From the NCBI GenBank assembly GCA_964007475.1, contig OZ023275.1, positions 23,252,899 through 23,316,898 of the forward strand: 64,000 nucleotides of DNA, given 5' to 3'. Made by a program: the position numbers and the translations under genes. The notes under the pieces are model-generated. The model worked only from the letters and a program-made list of their open reading frames with translations. It was not told where the DNA came from and did no database searches. Source of the stretch: Hybos culiciformis. Lineage: Eukaryota; Arthropoda; Insecta; Diptera; Hybotidae. Within the stretch, counting starts at the first letter, position 1; each line of letters starts with the position of its first letter. Positions 1 to 12,912 of the stretch are shown piece after piece.

Positions 1-420
1 CTGTTATTTTTTTTTTTTTTTTTACATAATTAGTTGTGGTTTTGTAGACAAATTAAGACTTTATTTTTCCCTTGAATAAGATATCTAAAAATGTTTAATA
101 TTTCTTTTATTTTATTTTTTTGTTTGTGTGATTATGTTTTTTAAATTTTTTTAATTGCGTACAAATTTGTTTATTATTATAAAATATGAGTATAGGTAGG
201 TACGTTATATTGTAAATATAAATTTATACAAAAATTTCTAAGAAAAATTAGAATTTTTATATAATTTTTATTTAATGTATAGTATATGTTCTGTGCATAA
301 CATAGCAGGTAAATAATAATTTTAATAATTTGTTATGAGAAAAATATTCTTTGTTAAATAAAATTTGAATATTTTTAGTACAGTTGTGCTATTAAAAATA
401 TTCTGTCAACAAAAAAAATA

Positions 421-475
421 TTATTATTATTATTATTATTAATACATTATTAATATACATATTATTATTATTATT
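421..475 (+). repeat. ATT microsatellite, two blocks
   Basis: About seven ATT units at 421-441 and about five at 461-475 are separated by a short AT spacer. Confidence 0.9.
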
Positions 476-3400
476 AAAAACAGATCTCAACTTCTCTTCT
501 AATTTTTGAGAATAACAAGAATAGTCTAAGTTTACCCCTGAAGGGCAGCATTTTTATTTACTCTCGGTGACAGATGCTTTAAGTAAAATAAGTTGTGATA
601 AGTCTTGCATTATCAATTCGCTTTTTTAAATGATCTGCTTAAAATTTATGTTCAAGTATACAAAGATTAAGATATCGCTCTTCATGCAACTATACGAACA
701 ATTTCTTTCATATTTAAGTACTATGCAGTACGGATTTTTTGAATAATTCTTTTGAAACAAATTTTTGGAGACTGATTTGAAAAGAAAAAACAATACAACA
801 CTTATACTTTATTCACCAACCATTTAATTGAACAAAGCTATTAAATAGAAAAATTTAACACAAAAATTTCTTAAAAATTAATTTTAACCGCCCGCCTGCC
901 TATTTATCATTTTGATAATTATTATGTGGACAATTTTATTTAATAATTTATTAAACATACCGCTAAGTTTCTCATATTTTATAAAAGAAAATATTAATGA
1001 ACTTCTGTTATAATAATTTGATTTTTTCAATGGAAAACTTTATTTTTTTTTTTATTTAATATATATACGAGTATGTATATTAAAAAAAATATAAGTTAAG
1101 TTCTTTGTTAACAAAAATGGTAAGCAATAAAATTCAAAAAAAAAAAAAAACAAAAAAATGACCTTAAGTGACTTTTTGTTCATTATAAACAAAATTATAA
1201 ACAACTAAAAAAAAAACTTCAATATATAAAAATTAATTCTCTGGTTTACATTTAAAAAATTGAACTTATAATTTTTTTTTTTTTTTTTTTCATTTTTTAA
1301 CACAATAAATAATTCGAAAACTTCTTGTCTGGAAGACTTAATTTAAAAAAAATAATACGAGTATATATATCTTTTTATTGTTTTACTGTTTTTTTTATAT
1401 TTTTTTTTTATTTTTATTACATTACAACACCTTACATTTGGCTTTGTTTTTTTAGAAAATTGAAACAAAAAAAAAAACTTTATTTTTATTATCATTATTA
1501 TGGAATTAGAGAATTAATTTATTTTAAAAATAAAAATAATTTAATTAACATACATATATATTTTAATATTGCATTTTATTGTTTGAAAATAAGAGGAAAA
1601 ATATTATTATTTAAAAAACCCCAACATTGTTAGCAAACATTTTAGGTGATTAAAGTTAACTACAAATATCTATAGCATATTTTATTGAGTCTTATGTCAA
1701 ACACATTTTGATTATTACTACTATCTAATGCCCATCCATATTTACTTTCATTAAACAAAATGTTTGATAAATGTCTGGCATACATGATGTTGGTCGAATT
1801 AGGTTCTAATTCGATATTTCAAATACTTTATATTTTCGTTGTCGTTGCTAATATGTCTTACCTAATTTTATAGGTATAGGATTTGATAATAATAAATAAT
1901 TCAACGCTAGTTCATTAAGCAATTTTTGTGGATTTTAAGTTTTTGCATACGAAAAATTCGATTATAGAAAAACTTTTCTTGGCTTACATAATTTTTTTCT
2001 CTAAATAATAATGATTTTTTAAATTATTTTTTGAATAATAAGTTAAAAAAAAATTATATTAATGTAAATAAATAATATTAATAAATGAAATAAATCAAAA
2101 ATAATGTTAAATATTTAGTATTTAATGTTAAAGTCCTTAAGTTGTTCGAATATATTATTTCGTTAATAAAAAAAAAAACTATATTACATTATTATAGCAA
2201 AATTTTGCCACACGTAAGCTGCTACATAAAAAAAGTTTTTTTTTTTGTTTTATGTTTTAGTAAGTTTATTAATCTCATTATGTGATAAAATTATTTATTA
2301 TTCAAGCTAATTTTGCCAATAAAAATTAATATTATATAATTTGATTGAAGAAAATATATTATTATACAACAATGTAAATATATAATTATAAATGAGCAAA
2401 AATAAAAAACTTAATTTTACATAAATAATTTATATATTCTTAAAAGACAATATTATCAAGTTGAAAAATTATAAGGTCTTTTGTAATAGGAGATTTTTTG
2501 TTAAGTATGTATATAGAACAATAATGTGATAAGGGAATTCATTAGCTTCATTGAAAAATTAATACATCATGTCCTTTTATTATCCTTACACAAAACAAAA
2601 AATATCCTATATTCAAAATAGTAAATTAGAATGTTAACAACAACTAGATTATGAAAAAACTATAACAATGTTTTATGCTTTTTTTTTTGTTCTAATAAAA
2701 CCAAAATATTTTATTACACACAAATTTTGATTTCAAAATTCTAAATACATACTAAAATTTTTCATCAAAATATATTTTACAGCTTTATTTTCCGCAATAA
2801 AAATTTTATATTTCTTTTATTGCAATTAAAAAAAATATTCTCGTAATAATATTATCTTAGTGAATTCAGATTTATCCTATGTCTTTTATTTAGGCTATAA
2901 TAATTGAAGTTTTCGTGTGACCTAAAAACCTAAAAAATGTATACAAATAACTTTTTTTTTTTAAATACTACCATAACTCAATATCAATTCACTAAATGCA
3001 AAATTTTCACATACTTCAGACATTAGAAATTGTTAACATATTGGTAAAGTAAAACATTTCTAAGGTATATAGAGAGACGGGTGGCCAACTGGTCGGTCTT
3101 TTGACGTTTTACAGTTGATCGCTATTTCCATATGAACACCAAGTTTGAATATTATTCTTGATCTTTAGGGAAAACCAAAGCTCATGCATTCCAATTTTCA
3201 TGTTGGGGGGACCTTTATCATGTTCCGAAAATAAACACAGAAATATATAGAACTGTTAATACCAAACTATATTTTACAATTCGAGAACTACTGTCAAAAG
3301 AAAAATTAAACTCTTTTCGTTAATGTTTATTAAAAGCTTTTAAATTAGTGATGATTTTCTTTTAAATATTCTAATGAACCAATGTTTGAAAAAAAAACCT

Positions 3401-3997
3401 GAAACAAACGGATATAATATAAAAAAAGATAATTTCAAAAACCTAAATTAAAAATCTTTTATCAGATTTTGACAAGTGAAATATAATATTATGTTTCAAC
3501 AAAAGAAAACTATAATTGTTTTTCGATTCGGTGCATAAAACAATAATAATAATTATTTTAATAATTTTGCAGAGAAAAAAACCTGTTTTAATATTATTAA
3601 AATTTAATTTTTTTTTTTTCAGTTGTACGTCCGAAAACTTCTAGGTATAAATAAAAAAACAGCCGCAAATGTCTATTTATAAAATTAAAAGAAAAAAAAA
3701 AGATTTATTGAAATGGAAATTTGAGGTCAAAATAATTTTTTACTTCATTATTAGAAAGATGTGAAAAAATCTTGTTAATTGAATAGCATGAAATTATGTT
3801 TATTGATTGCTTCGAGGCAAAACTTAATGGTTCGAAAAAACTTAGAGTCTTTAAGTTTAATTTCGTTCTTTAAGCTACTTTTTGTTAATGACAATAATAA
3901 TCAATGTCAATAATTATTTTTTAATTTTTTTAAATTTTAATTTAACATAATAATAAATTTAACTAAACATTACATACAAAAAAATGTCCTTATTTAA

Positions 3998-4370
3998 TAC
4001 CGTATCTGCACTGGTCTGCAAAGGTTTATTTCTAAGGCCACCTTAACGAAACCCGTACACACTAAATTTTTTTACACTTTAAAAAAAAAGATGTGTAACA
4101 AACTCTTTTTTATCTTGTTTATTTTTAAATTTGTATTGCCAATCTTTTGAAAATAGAAAAAAATCAGGAAATAAGTTGGCAACTATAATGTCTGCAAACT
4201 GACCTTTTTTGTCTGCAAACTAACTTTTTTTGTCTGCAAACTGGCCTTTTCCGCAAAGGTTAGTTATTTTTTTCCTTTTTTTTATATAAGAAAGGCCTGT
4301 TCACAGGTCAGTTTACTACAGTTCAGTTCCGCTCTAAGGTCTGTTTTAAGGTCCAAGTGCAGATAAGGTA
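3998..4370. mobile_element. Probable MITE, 373 bp, with a 21-bp internal triplication
   Basis: The left end TACCGTATCTGCACT matches the reverse complement of the right end (TACCTTATCTGCACT) with one mismatch. Flanks are TATTTAA (3991-3997) and TATTTCA (4371-4377), an imperfect 7-bp duplication, so superfamily assignment is uncertain. The interior is richer in G and C than its surroundings and holds three adjacent copies of a ~21-bp unit starting GTCTGCAAACT. No open frame is present. A degraded hAT or piggyBac-like MITE is possible. Confidence 0.65.
4190..4250 (+). repeat. Three tandem ~21-bp units starting GTCTGCAAACT
   Basis: Copies begin at 4190, 4211 and 4232. They differ at one or two positions after the shared GTCTGCAAACT core (GACC, AACT, GGCC) and end in a T-run. 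The array lies inside the probable MITE at 3998-4370. Confidence 0.85.
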
Positions 4371-4754
4371 TATTTCATTTCAACTACGCATGTAGAGGTA
4401 TCGCACGTAACACTTTATCATCATCTTCTCAGCCCCGCACACGCATTTTTAAAATTTAATAATTAAACAATACTTTTTCTTTCATTTCACATTTACACTT
4501 TTAACTTTTATAATAAAAATTGAAGAAATTTATTATTAAATGATTTTTGATTCATGAAAAAATAATAAAAAACCTATATCCATAAAATGTATTTAGATAG
4601 ATGATTAGACTAATTAGGGAAAAGTTGTACAAATCAAGTGAAAAAAAAATTATAATAATAATAATAATAAAAGTGAAAATCTATGATTTTTATGATTATT
4701 AAATTATATGTTGTTAATTTTCATAAAATGATTTTTATGATTTGGAAATGATAT

Positions 4755-4771
4755 TAATAATAATAATAATA
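4755..4771 (+). repeat. ATA microsatellite
   Basis: A short TAA/ATA run. A similar one lies about 100 bases earlier, near 4651-4671. Confidence 0.8.
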
Positions 4772-6252
4772 AAAGATTTAGACAAGAAACTTTCATTAAA
4801 TCAAGCTATCAAAAAAAAAAAAAAATTCTTTTTTTTTTATTATGTTTTACCTATTTTGTTATAATAAAAACCTAAAAAAAAAAAAAAAACTCAAACGAAC
4901 ACCGACTCTTAAATAAAACATCTAATTTTTTATTTTATTTTTAAATTTAATTTTTGTTTGTGTAAAGGAAATAGCTTTCGGGCTGCAAACACTTTTCAAA
5001 ACATCTAATTTAATTTTCTTGTTTTTTTTTAAAGAAATTAATATTAATTTAGCAGGAAATTAATGTTAAATATATGTAATATTTGACATAAAAATTAAAC
5101 TGTAAAAAAAAAATGATGAATTTTGTTATTATATTTTTCATTTATATTGTGTATATTGTAGGTACCCTTTGTCATATATGACTTAAATCGATTTTAATGC
5201 CATGAAATATTATTTGTGAAATTAATGTTACTCATATATATATATATTTTTTAAAAGAATACAGTATTGCTTTTACTAACTGTCTTAAGACTTTTATAGT
5301 ATCTTATATCAACAGATCTTAAATTTCGGCCAATTCCATTTAATTTAACTAAGTTAACAAATATTAAATGAAAAAAATTTATTTTAGCTATTGTACTACA
5401 ATAGTTACTATTGAATATAAAATTTATAAGAAAAATACAAGTACTTATCTGAATAATACACCACCATTCATACAATACTATCTTAATCTGTATATTAAGG
5501 TTCTGTTTCATTTTTAATTTAATTTTTCAATAATGAATTATCATTGAATTTTATTTTATTTTTTTGTAAATTTCAAATTATAATAATAGTATTTTCATAT
5601 AGTGCACCTACTGATATACACGAAATAAAATTGCAAAAAATAGATTGATTACATACACAGTTTTCCTTCACTTGCAAGCCAATTTCCTAATATTATATAC
5701 CTAAATTTACAAGAATTTTTGAAAGTACAAATAATGCTTTAAACATTTTTTTTTTTTTTTTTTAACACGAAGTAGTAAAAAAAAATATCATAATATTCAA
5801 TCAATTCAATCAAATAAAAATGAATAGCAATTAATAAAAATTAATTTTTTTTTTCTCAACATATAGTATTTTTACAAATCATATAAAAATATTTTAACAT
5901 GCGTACAAATAATTGATAACTATTTCTATTATTTTTTTTTTTGAAATAAAAAACAAAACATAAGTCATTTAAATTAAATGGCCCTCACCTAATTAAAATC
6001 AGCAATTCATGTTTAAAAAATAAAATAAAAATTTATTAAAATCAAAAACAATATAAAACTCAAAAAAAATGTGCATTCAAGAGAAACAGTAGACTACGAC
6101 GAATTGGACCGACCAGCATACAATCTTTTTTAATACAGGAAGTTTGCACTTTTAAGTGTAATTAATTAAAAAAAAAAAAAAAAGAAAGACAACAAAAAAA
6201 AAAGAACGTTGAAATATTTAAATAGTTAGTTGCATGAAAAATAAATGTAAAG

Positions 6253-6295
6253 TAAATTAATTGAATTTTTATCGAAAATAAATTCAATTAATTTA
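6253..6295. other. Perfect 16-bp inverted repeat (hairpin)
   Basis: TAAATTAATTGAATTT at 6253-6268 is the exact reverse complement of 6280-6295, separated by 11 bases. It is wholly AT-biased, so chance and slippage are plausible, but a perfect 16-bp arm is longer than most here. Confidence 0.6.
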
Positions 6296-7762
6296 ATTAA
6301 GATTTTAAATAAAACTAGATATAATTCGTTGTAATAAACTGTTAATAATTGATTTAAACAATAAAAAAAATAATTTTCTTGAATGTGAATTAATTATTTT
6401 CAACAGATATAAATTTAATATTTTTATTGTGAATATTTATTTCATATGATATACATTTGTAACTAAGTATACTTAACACTTAAATATTGGTATCACATAA
6501 ATTAGAAAATCCTCAAGGCTATTGTTTGTCGGTTGTGATATACTATGCTTAATAATATTACCATGTATAATATGCAAAAAAAAATATAAGAGAAAACTCT
6601 TTTTCTCTTTGTTGAAAACATGTAATATAGTATGTATATATTATTTATGATACCGCACTTTATTGTTTGTGTTGTAGAGTTTAAAACGAAAGTTTGCCGG
6701 TTGTCTAAAAAAAAATTTAATTTTTTAAGGAAATTCTTTCTGTATGTAGATACTAGAATTTTTGATAGAAGAAATAAACTGATATAATTTTTAAATGAAA
6801 ATAATAGTAATTTTTTATATGTATATAATATAATTAATGTTGTGCACGTTTATGTACACGATATTACGTAATGTATTTTAATTGAAATTTCTATTGTAGG
6901 TATTCTTCAAACTTCAAAAACTAATAAAACAGCACATCAAATTCATCTTTAAATTCGTAAAATTTTTTCTTAATTAAAAAAAAAACTAAAGAAAATTATG
7001 AATAATTGAATATGTTAATTATATCCATGACCTTTCTGAATTTAATGTACAAATAAAAAATATCAATATCAATTTCACTCAATATAGTTTTTTTTTTGTC
7101 TAAATTTAAATGAAAAAAAAAAGCATCTATCTATGTATAAATCTTGTATTACTTTGATGATTGAAAAACATTAACCCATTAACAAGAGAAAAAAAAAATT
7201 AACAAGAATATTGAAAATGAAATTAAAAAAAAAAAAATGTATATTCATTGAAAAAAAATATATATTCAATATACTGTCATGTTTTGTCATAATAAATGAA
7301 TTTTTCAAATATGTGTATAATGTAACTTAATAATAGTCGAAATTCCATACAATGAACATAATCTATGAAAAAAAAAAAATGAATATATATATTAATAACA
7401 ATAATATTATGATAGGGTAATATACAATTGTGTGTTTTTTAAGCCTTTTATTTTTTTTAATATTGTACATATTTTTTTTTTAAATAATTAATAATTCATT
7501 AATTAAACTGATGATTATTAAAGAAAAGCCGAAGATCAATTACCAAATATTAGGATAGTGTACATTTCTTTAATTATATTTTTATTCAGCGGTGTATTAA
7601 CTATATATTATAATAACTTACGTTATTAATTACGTAATTATGCTACAAAAATGTACATAAAAACTTACTTAATTACATTAGCGCGTATAATACTATTGAT
7701 ACTAAAAAGATTATTAGTTTCGAACAACGATTTTTCAGCTAATTTTTGTTTTTTCTTATTGA

Positions 7763-7842
7763 AGGTGTTAGTAAAATGAAATAAAATTCGTTCCGTATAT
7801 TGATAATAGTCACGCATACTTTATTTTGTTTTACTAACACCT
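7763..7842 (+). other. Long-arm hairpin, 23-bp stem with 34-base loop
   Basis: The arm at 7763-7785, starting AGGTGTTAGTAAAA, pairs with 7820-7842, ending TTTTACTAACACCT. The only two non-Watson-Crick positions become G-U/U-G wobbles in RNA read from the plus strand. Weaker pairing continues outward a few bases (TTG/CAA). Size and shape fit a precursor-miRNA-like hairpin or a small foldback element. Transcription is unknown. Confidence 0.55.
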
Positions 7843-10420
7843 GCAAACAAAAATACAAAAAAAAAGTTGTATGAAACCGTACCTTTAATCAATGATAATA
7901 CATAAGATTTAAGTCACAATTTCATTTCCAGTCAAATTTTATTTTTTTATTATTTAAGAATTTTTCCAAGTTTTTAAAGAAAAATATAACTTTCTCGTTT
8001 ATAAATAAAATTTTGTTTGCTTATTTAATGTTTATGAATTAGAACTAATATTTAACCATTTAATTTAAGGTTACGATTTCTTTGTCAAAGAAACATACAT
8101 ATGAGCGCTAAAATATAGTTCTTTTTTTCATAAAAATCTAAATAAAAATTATGTTTTGAAATCACAGATATATGTGTACGTACATAAAATTACACATTAT
8201 TTAAATACATAATATTTATTTTTTTTTTTGATAACGTGTTGTAAAATGACTTCGAGGCATTTTGTCTTGTGATGTCTATTAATATACACCCAAGCCGCAG
8301 ACTAATAAGATTCCGAATGCATATACATAAATATATATTTAAAAAAAAAATTATAAATAAAAATTTTTTTAGTGGATGAAAACATATAATAAAACATTCA
8401 AAAGAAATTGATTCTGACATGATCAATGAAAACAAGTCATTAATTATGGTCAAAATTGTCTAGCCATAATGGGCCAGGCCCAAAATGTGTTTTGATATTG
8501 ATATGAAAGCAAAATCAGAATCCAAAAATATTATTGTTGCTACTTATGTGTGTTTTTTTTTTTTATATTTTTAACATACTTAGAAGCAAACTGATTTTTT
8601 TTTTTTTAATAAAATGAATAATCACTTTTACAAGAGATTTAACTGAGATTTTAAAAATGTTATATACATTATTATATTAAAATGAAGTTTGGTTAAGTCA
8701 GTAAAATAAAATTAAATTTATGTTAATTTATGCAAAGTTGATTTTGAATAAATATGCAGTTTACGTTATTTCTGAGCTTGAAAGGTTTTTTTTTTAATTT
8801 TTTTTCTTAGAATTCTTTAATTCACTGCTTGATAAATGATAATACCGATAAATTAAAGGAATTCAAAAAAAAAAAAAAATCATGTATTTTTAACTTTCAA
8901 TTTCATTTGACTTTTGAAAGTGTTAATAAATTTTACTTAAAAAAAAAAATTATAATCTCTAAGGTTAATGAATTTATTAATTTCAAAAATGTATATGTAC
9001 AATGTTATATATAAAAGAATTATTATGATGCACAATAAAAGATTCGATGCAAAATTATCAAAATTATGAATAAATTTATAAAAAACTTTCGAATTTTGAA
9101 TTTTTATTCGGAAACGATTTAATTCAAAACAATTCGGTATGATACGCACATATTTTGAAAATATACATAGACTTTAGTTAAATATTATCTTCATAAAGTA
9201 ATGAATAAATCCTTATATTAGAATACCTAATATAATACATTCAGATTAAGATTTTAAAACAAAATTATTGTCACTCCTCGCTTTATTAAGAGAATATTTG
9301 ATAGACATGTATTTTGGTATTTTCGAGATATATATAATTATGATGAGTGCAGCTTGAAGGAATAACTAAATTTTTTAATAACTTGTCTATAGAATTCTTA
9401 AAAAAACCTAAAAACTAATTTCCTATAAACTTAACATTTAATATACTCATTTCATAATTCTTGAAAATTTGCTTATAATTATTGTTGAAAATTATTATTA
9501 TATTTTATTTAATTTTAACTATGCAATTCAAAGAAATATTTTTGTATGCAAAATTCAATGAAATCATATTGTTATATAATAAAAAAAAAAATAGAGAATG
9601 TAAAAATCAAAATTTTCAATAAAAAAAAAAAAAAAAATTAACAATAAGAATAATGTTAACAAGATATGCATTCTAATTGTAAACAATTGTTAATAACATA
9701 ATATAATAATTTATACTTCTATGCCGGGCTAAATAACCAAAGACATTAATTGTTATTTAGTAGTATCCGTTTGTAATTATTTAATGCTGAAAAATAAATT
9801 ATTTTCATGAAATCAATAAAGTTCTTGTACTCAATTCTAAAAAAAAAAAAAATCAAATAATAACAGAGTTAAATATTTTTTATTACTGTGAATATTGTGC
9901 AGCAACATACATAATGAACATACAATCGTAGAACTTGTTTTTGGATTTATAATTGGATAAAATATATGTACCTATATAATATATTTATATAAATGAAGAA
10001 AAAAATCTTTAATGTACAAAAGCTTTTGATCGAATAAAATTGAAAGTATTGAATATTGCATAAATAAAAAAAAATTTTTTTAAAGCATGCAACATACTTA
10101 TATATTTACCTAAACATAAATTATTTCAACAAAACGAAAAACATAATAAAATTTTGGTTATTTTTTTACATAAATTTTCAAAAAAACCTTTTCTTTAAAA
10201 TTTAATAAAATTATAATTTAATGAATTTATTTAATTTTAGAAATATTATCAAACTGTAGAAGAAAAAATTATAGTGCCAATTAGTTATATTGCCTTTTTC
10301 TATTTTTAAAACATAATTATACGCAACATATTATTTAATAAGTAAATGTATGAGGAATTTAATAAAACTTATCCTATTTAATTCAGAGTTTCGAGCCCTG
10401 GAAATTTTTGGTGCAGTTAC

Positions 10421-10491
10421 AGGTTTTGGGTTCGATACATTAAAATTAAGTGGGTTTAGGTACGGGTTTGGATTCGGTTTTGGGTTAAAGT
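10421..10491 (+). repeat. Degenerate G-rich repeat (GGTTTTGGG / GGGTTTAGG-like words)
   Basis: Related words recur: GGTTTTGGGTTCG, GGGTTTAGG, GGGTTTGG and CGGTTTTGGGTT. All four GGG runs lie on the plus strand. It looks like a decayed minisatellite. The insect telomere unit TTAGG is not tandemly present, so it is not a telomere remnant that I can support. Confidence 0.5.
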
Positions 10492-10715
10492 TTTTTCTCA
10501 GAAAAGCATTTTCATATAGTGTTTAATTTAAGACGAATTAAAATTTCTAAAGAAAATTCAAACATCGCTTTCGTCAGAGGTCTAAACTTAGTAAAATTCA
10601 GTGTAGTTGGCTGTTAGTTCAATTACTATAATACGCTTAAAGTAGTTTTTACTTAATTTTTTCTTTAAATAAAAAAAATAAAGCTAGTTAAGAAGAACTC
10701 TTAATAACAACGAAA

Positions 10716-10741
10716 TTTTAAAGCCATTTTAAAGCCATTTT
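10716..10741 (+). repeat. 11-bp tandem duplication TTTTAAAGCCA
   Basis: Two exact copies followed by TTTT, in noncoding DNA. Confidence 0.8.
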
Positions 10742-11535
10742 CGATAGATATAAATAAAATATTATTGGGCGTTATGCGTGAAAAAAAATGATCTATTATT
10801 TACACACTGCAATAGATTAAATATTCATAACTGCAGTAATTGCATATGAAAAACTTATATAGACAGCACAGATGTTCAAAAAAATATTTATCAAATTTAT
10901 CCGAAAGTTTTTTTTTAATGTGCTCAAAAGTCACAATCACAAAAAACTTTAATTTTTATTTTGTAAAAGCCAGCACTAAAATTAATTTTGATGTGAAAAT
11001 TTAACTATGAAATTATTTAAAAGTACGTTATCATTTAAACATCTGCATTTTTGTTTTTTTTTTATTCATTATTTTTATGTTTTTAATAACAATAATGAAC
11101 GCTCAAGCATAAAATTGTGAGAGGTACAACATAAAATCGTGATTTTTTTTTCCATATTTTTTTCTGAATGTATGTAACCGTGCCTATATTGCGAAAAAGA
11201 GGCTTGGGAATAACTCTTATTATTATTTTAAAGTTTCAAACAAAAAAAAACTTTTTTTTAAGTTTTGAATAAGATACAATGTACCCTAAGTGTGTCATCT
11301 TCAAAAAGTGAATCTTATGCAATGAACATTTTTCTTTCTAATTCAGTCATGCAAAGCGAATTTTTTTATTTTTTTTCTTATTTTTTTTTTAATTTTTTAA
11401 AATTAATTTGAAAATAAAATTAGTAATATAGAAGATACATAGATACTATAAAGTTAATTGAGGGTGGGTCATTAATTTATTTACATAATGTAACACTATA
11501 TTAAAAGTTAAATAATTGCACGGTCGGTTCACATA

Positions 11536-11551
11536 GAACTAAATTTAGTTC
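11536..11551. other. 16-bp perfect palindrome GAACTAAATTTAGTTC
   Basis: The sequence equals its own reverse complement over 16 bases. It sits in a locally less AT-rich stretch (11520-11610) without coding signal. Confidence 0.6.
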
Positions 11552-12904
11552 AGTTTCCCCTAACTATTTAGTTTTCCTAAAAACGCATAGTAAGTTTTAG
11601 CCAAGCATAATAGACTTGTTTAGGTTCAATTTTGATTTTTCTTTTAATTTTAATTTTTAAATCTTGTTTTAAAATTATTTTAATTTTGAAAACAATATAT
11701 AGTTCTGTTGAATGATGAGTTTAAATATTTTCAAAAATTAAACTAATGTATCTCATTTTATTTTATCAATTATCGTTTATCTATTTTTAAAGGAACTTGA
11801 TTTCTTAAAAACAAAAATATTAAATATATAAAATTATGTGTACTGCATATTATAAATATAATAATTCTCTGTGAATTATTAGTTGCTTCATTCTTCATTA
11901 ATTAGTCCAAAAAAATGTTAACACCAAAAATGCTTTAATATCAGTTTAATATCGTTTTAAAAATTTAATTAATTAAAAAATGTTATCTAGAAAATTGATC
12001 GTAAATTTGTAACAAATTATTATAATTATTCCACAGGCATTAAATAAATAATAAAAAAATTAATGTGTTATAATTATTCTTATTAGAAATTATTTTTAAA
12101 CAAATATTTTATAATTTTGTTATTAAATCGGACAAAAAAATAAAAATTAACAGATTTTTGCTAACATAATGTATACAATATATATTATGTAACATGTTGG
12201 CCAAAAAGCTATAAGGAAATTGTGATTTTCCTCATTTAATAGTTTTTAATTTAATAGTTCAAGTCAAAAATGTCACTCATATGCAACAAAATTTATGTTA
12301 TACAATTAACTGGAAGAATAACAGAGGAAAATAAATTTATCATTTCTATAGTATAAAATTAATACAAAAAAAAAAAAGAAAACATGAATCTTATTTAATG
12401 CTTTTTTTTTCAAAATAATTAACTGATGAGGAAGATTATTTTGAAATTATTTTTTATGACATTATGCAACAAATTTTCGTGAAAAAAAAAGCAAAAAGCG
12501 ACAGTTTGTAAATAAATTTTCATTATACAATTTTCTTTCAATGATTTTTTTTTTCCAAATACCTACTTAAATAAGTTTACTTTTTTCACTTTTCATATGA
12601 ATGAATATCTCTGCAACATAAACACTGAATAGTTAATATTATATGGATTTAATTTAAAAAACATAATTTATATATAGTATTGCTTATTGAAAATGTGTTT
12701 GCAACAAAGCTATTTTTTTATTTTTGATTTCTTGGTCATACAATTAATACAATTATTTTATTGAAAGTAAAATTTTGTGCATTTCAAGTCTTTAAACTTA
12801 ATTACGATTGAAGAATGTAGCTCGAGTTTTTAAAATTTTATATTATGCAGGTTCTGAATGCTTAAGCTGTCAAACATGATAAAATTTTAGAAATTACTTA
12901 TTAG

Positions 12905-12912
12905 CCATCACA
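12905..12912. repeat. Left target-site duplication of the hAT element
   Basis: CCATCACA directly precedes the left TIR and is repeated exactly after the right TIR at 13851-13858. An 8-bp duplication is typical of hAT insertion. Confidence 0.92.

Larger units (their letters stand above)
1..12904. other. AT-rich noncoding DNA, no supportable gene
   Basis: Frames of 60-100 codons occur on both strands but are rich in F, I, K, N and Y and contain homopolymer-coded runs, with no recognisable motif. Apart from the MITE at 3998-4370, the hairpins at 6253 and 7763 and the G-rich repeat at 10421, I see only simple repeats. It may be intron of the MICAL-like gene, whose next exon was not found. Confidence 0.7.

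Noticed and set aside
1325..1633. 102-codon plus-strand open frame
   Set aside because: Composed mostly of F, Y, I, K and L from T- and A-runs, with no motif or splice signals; typical chance frame at this base composition.
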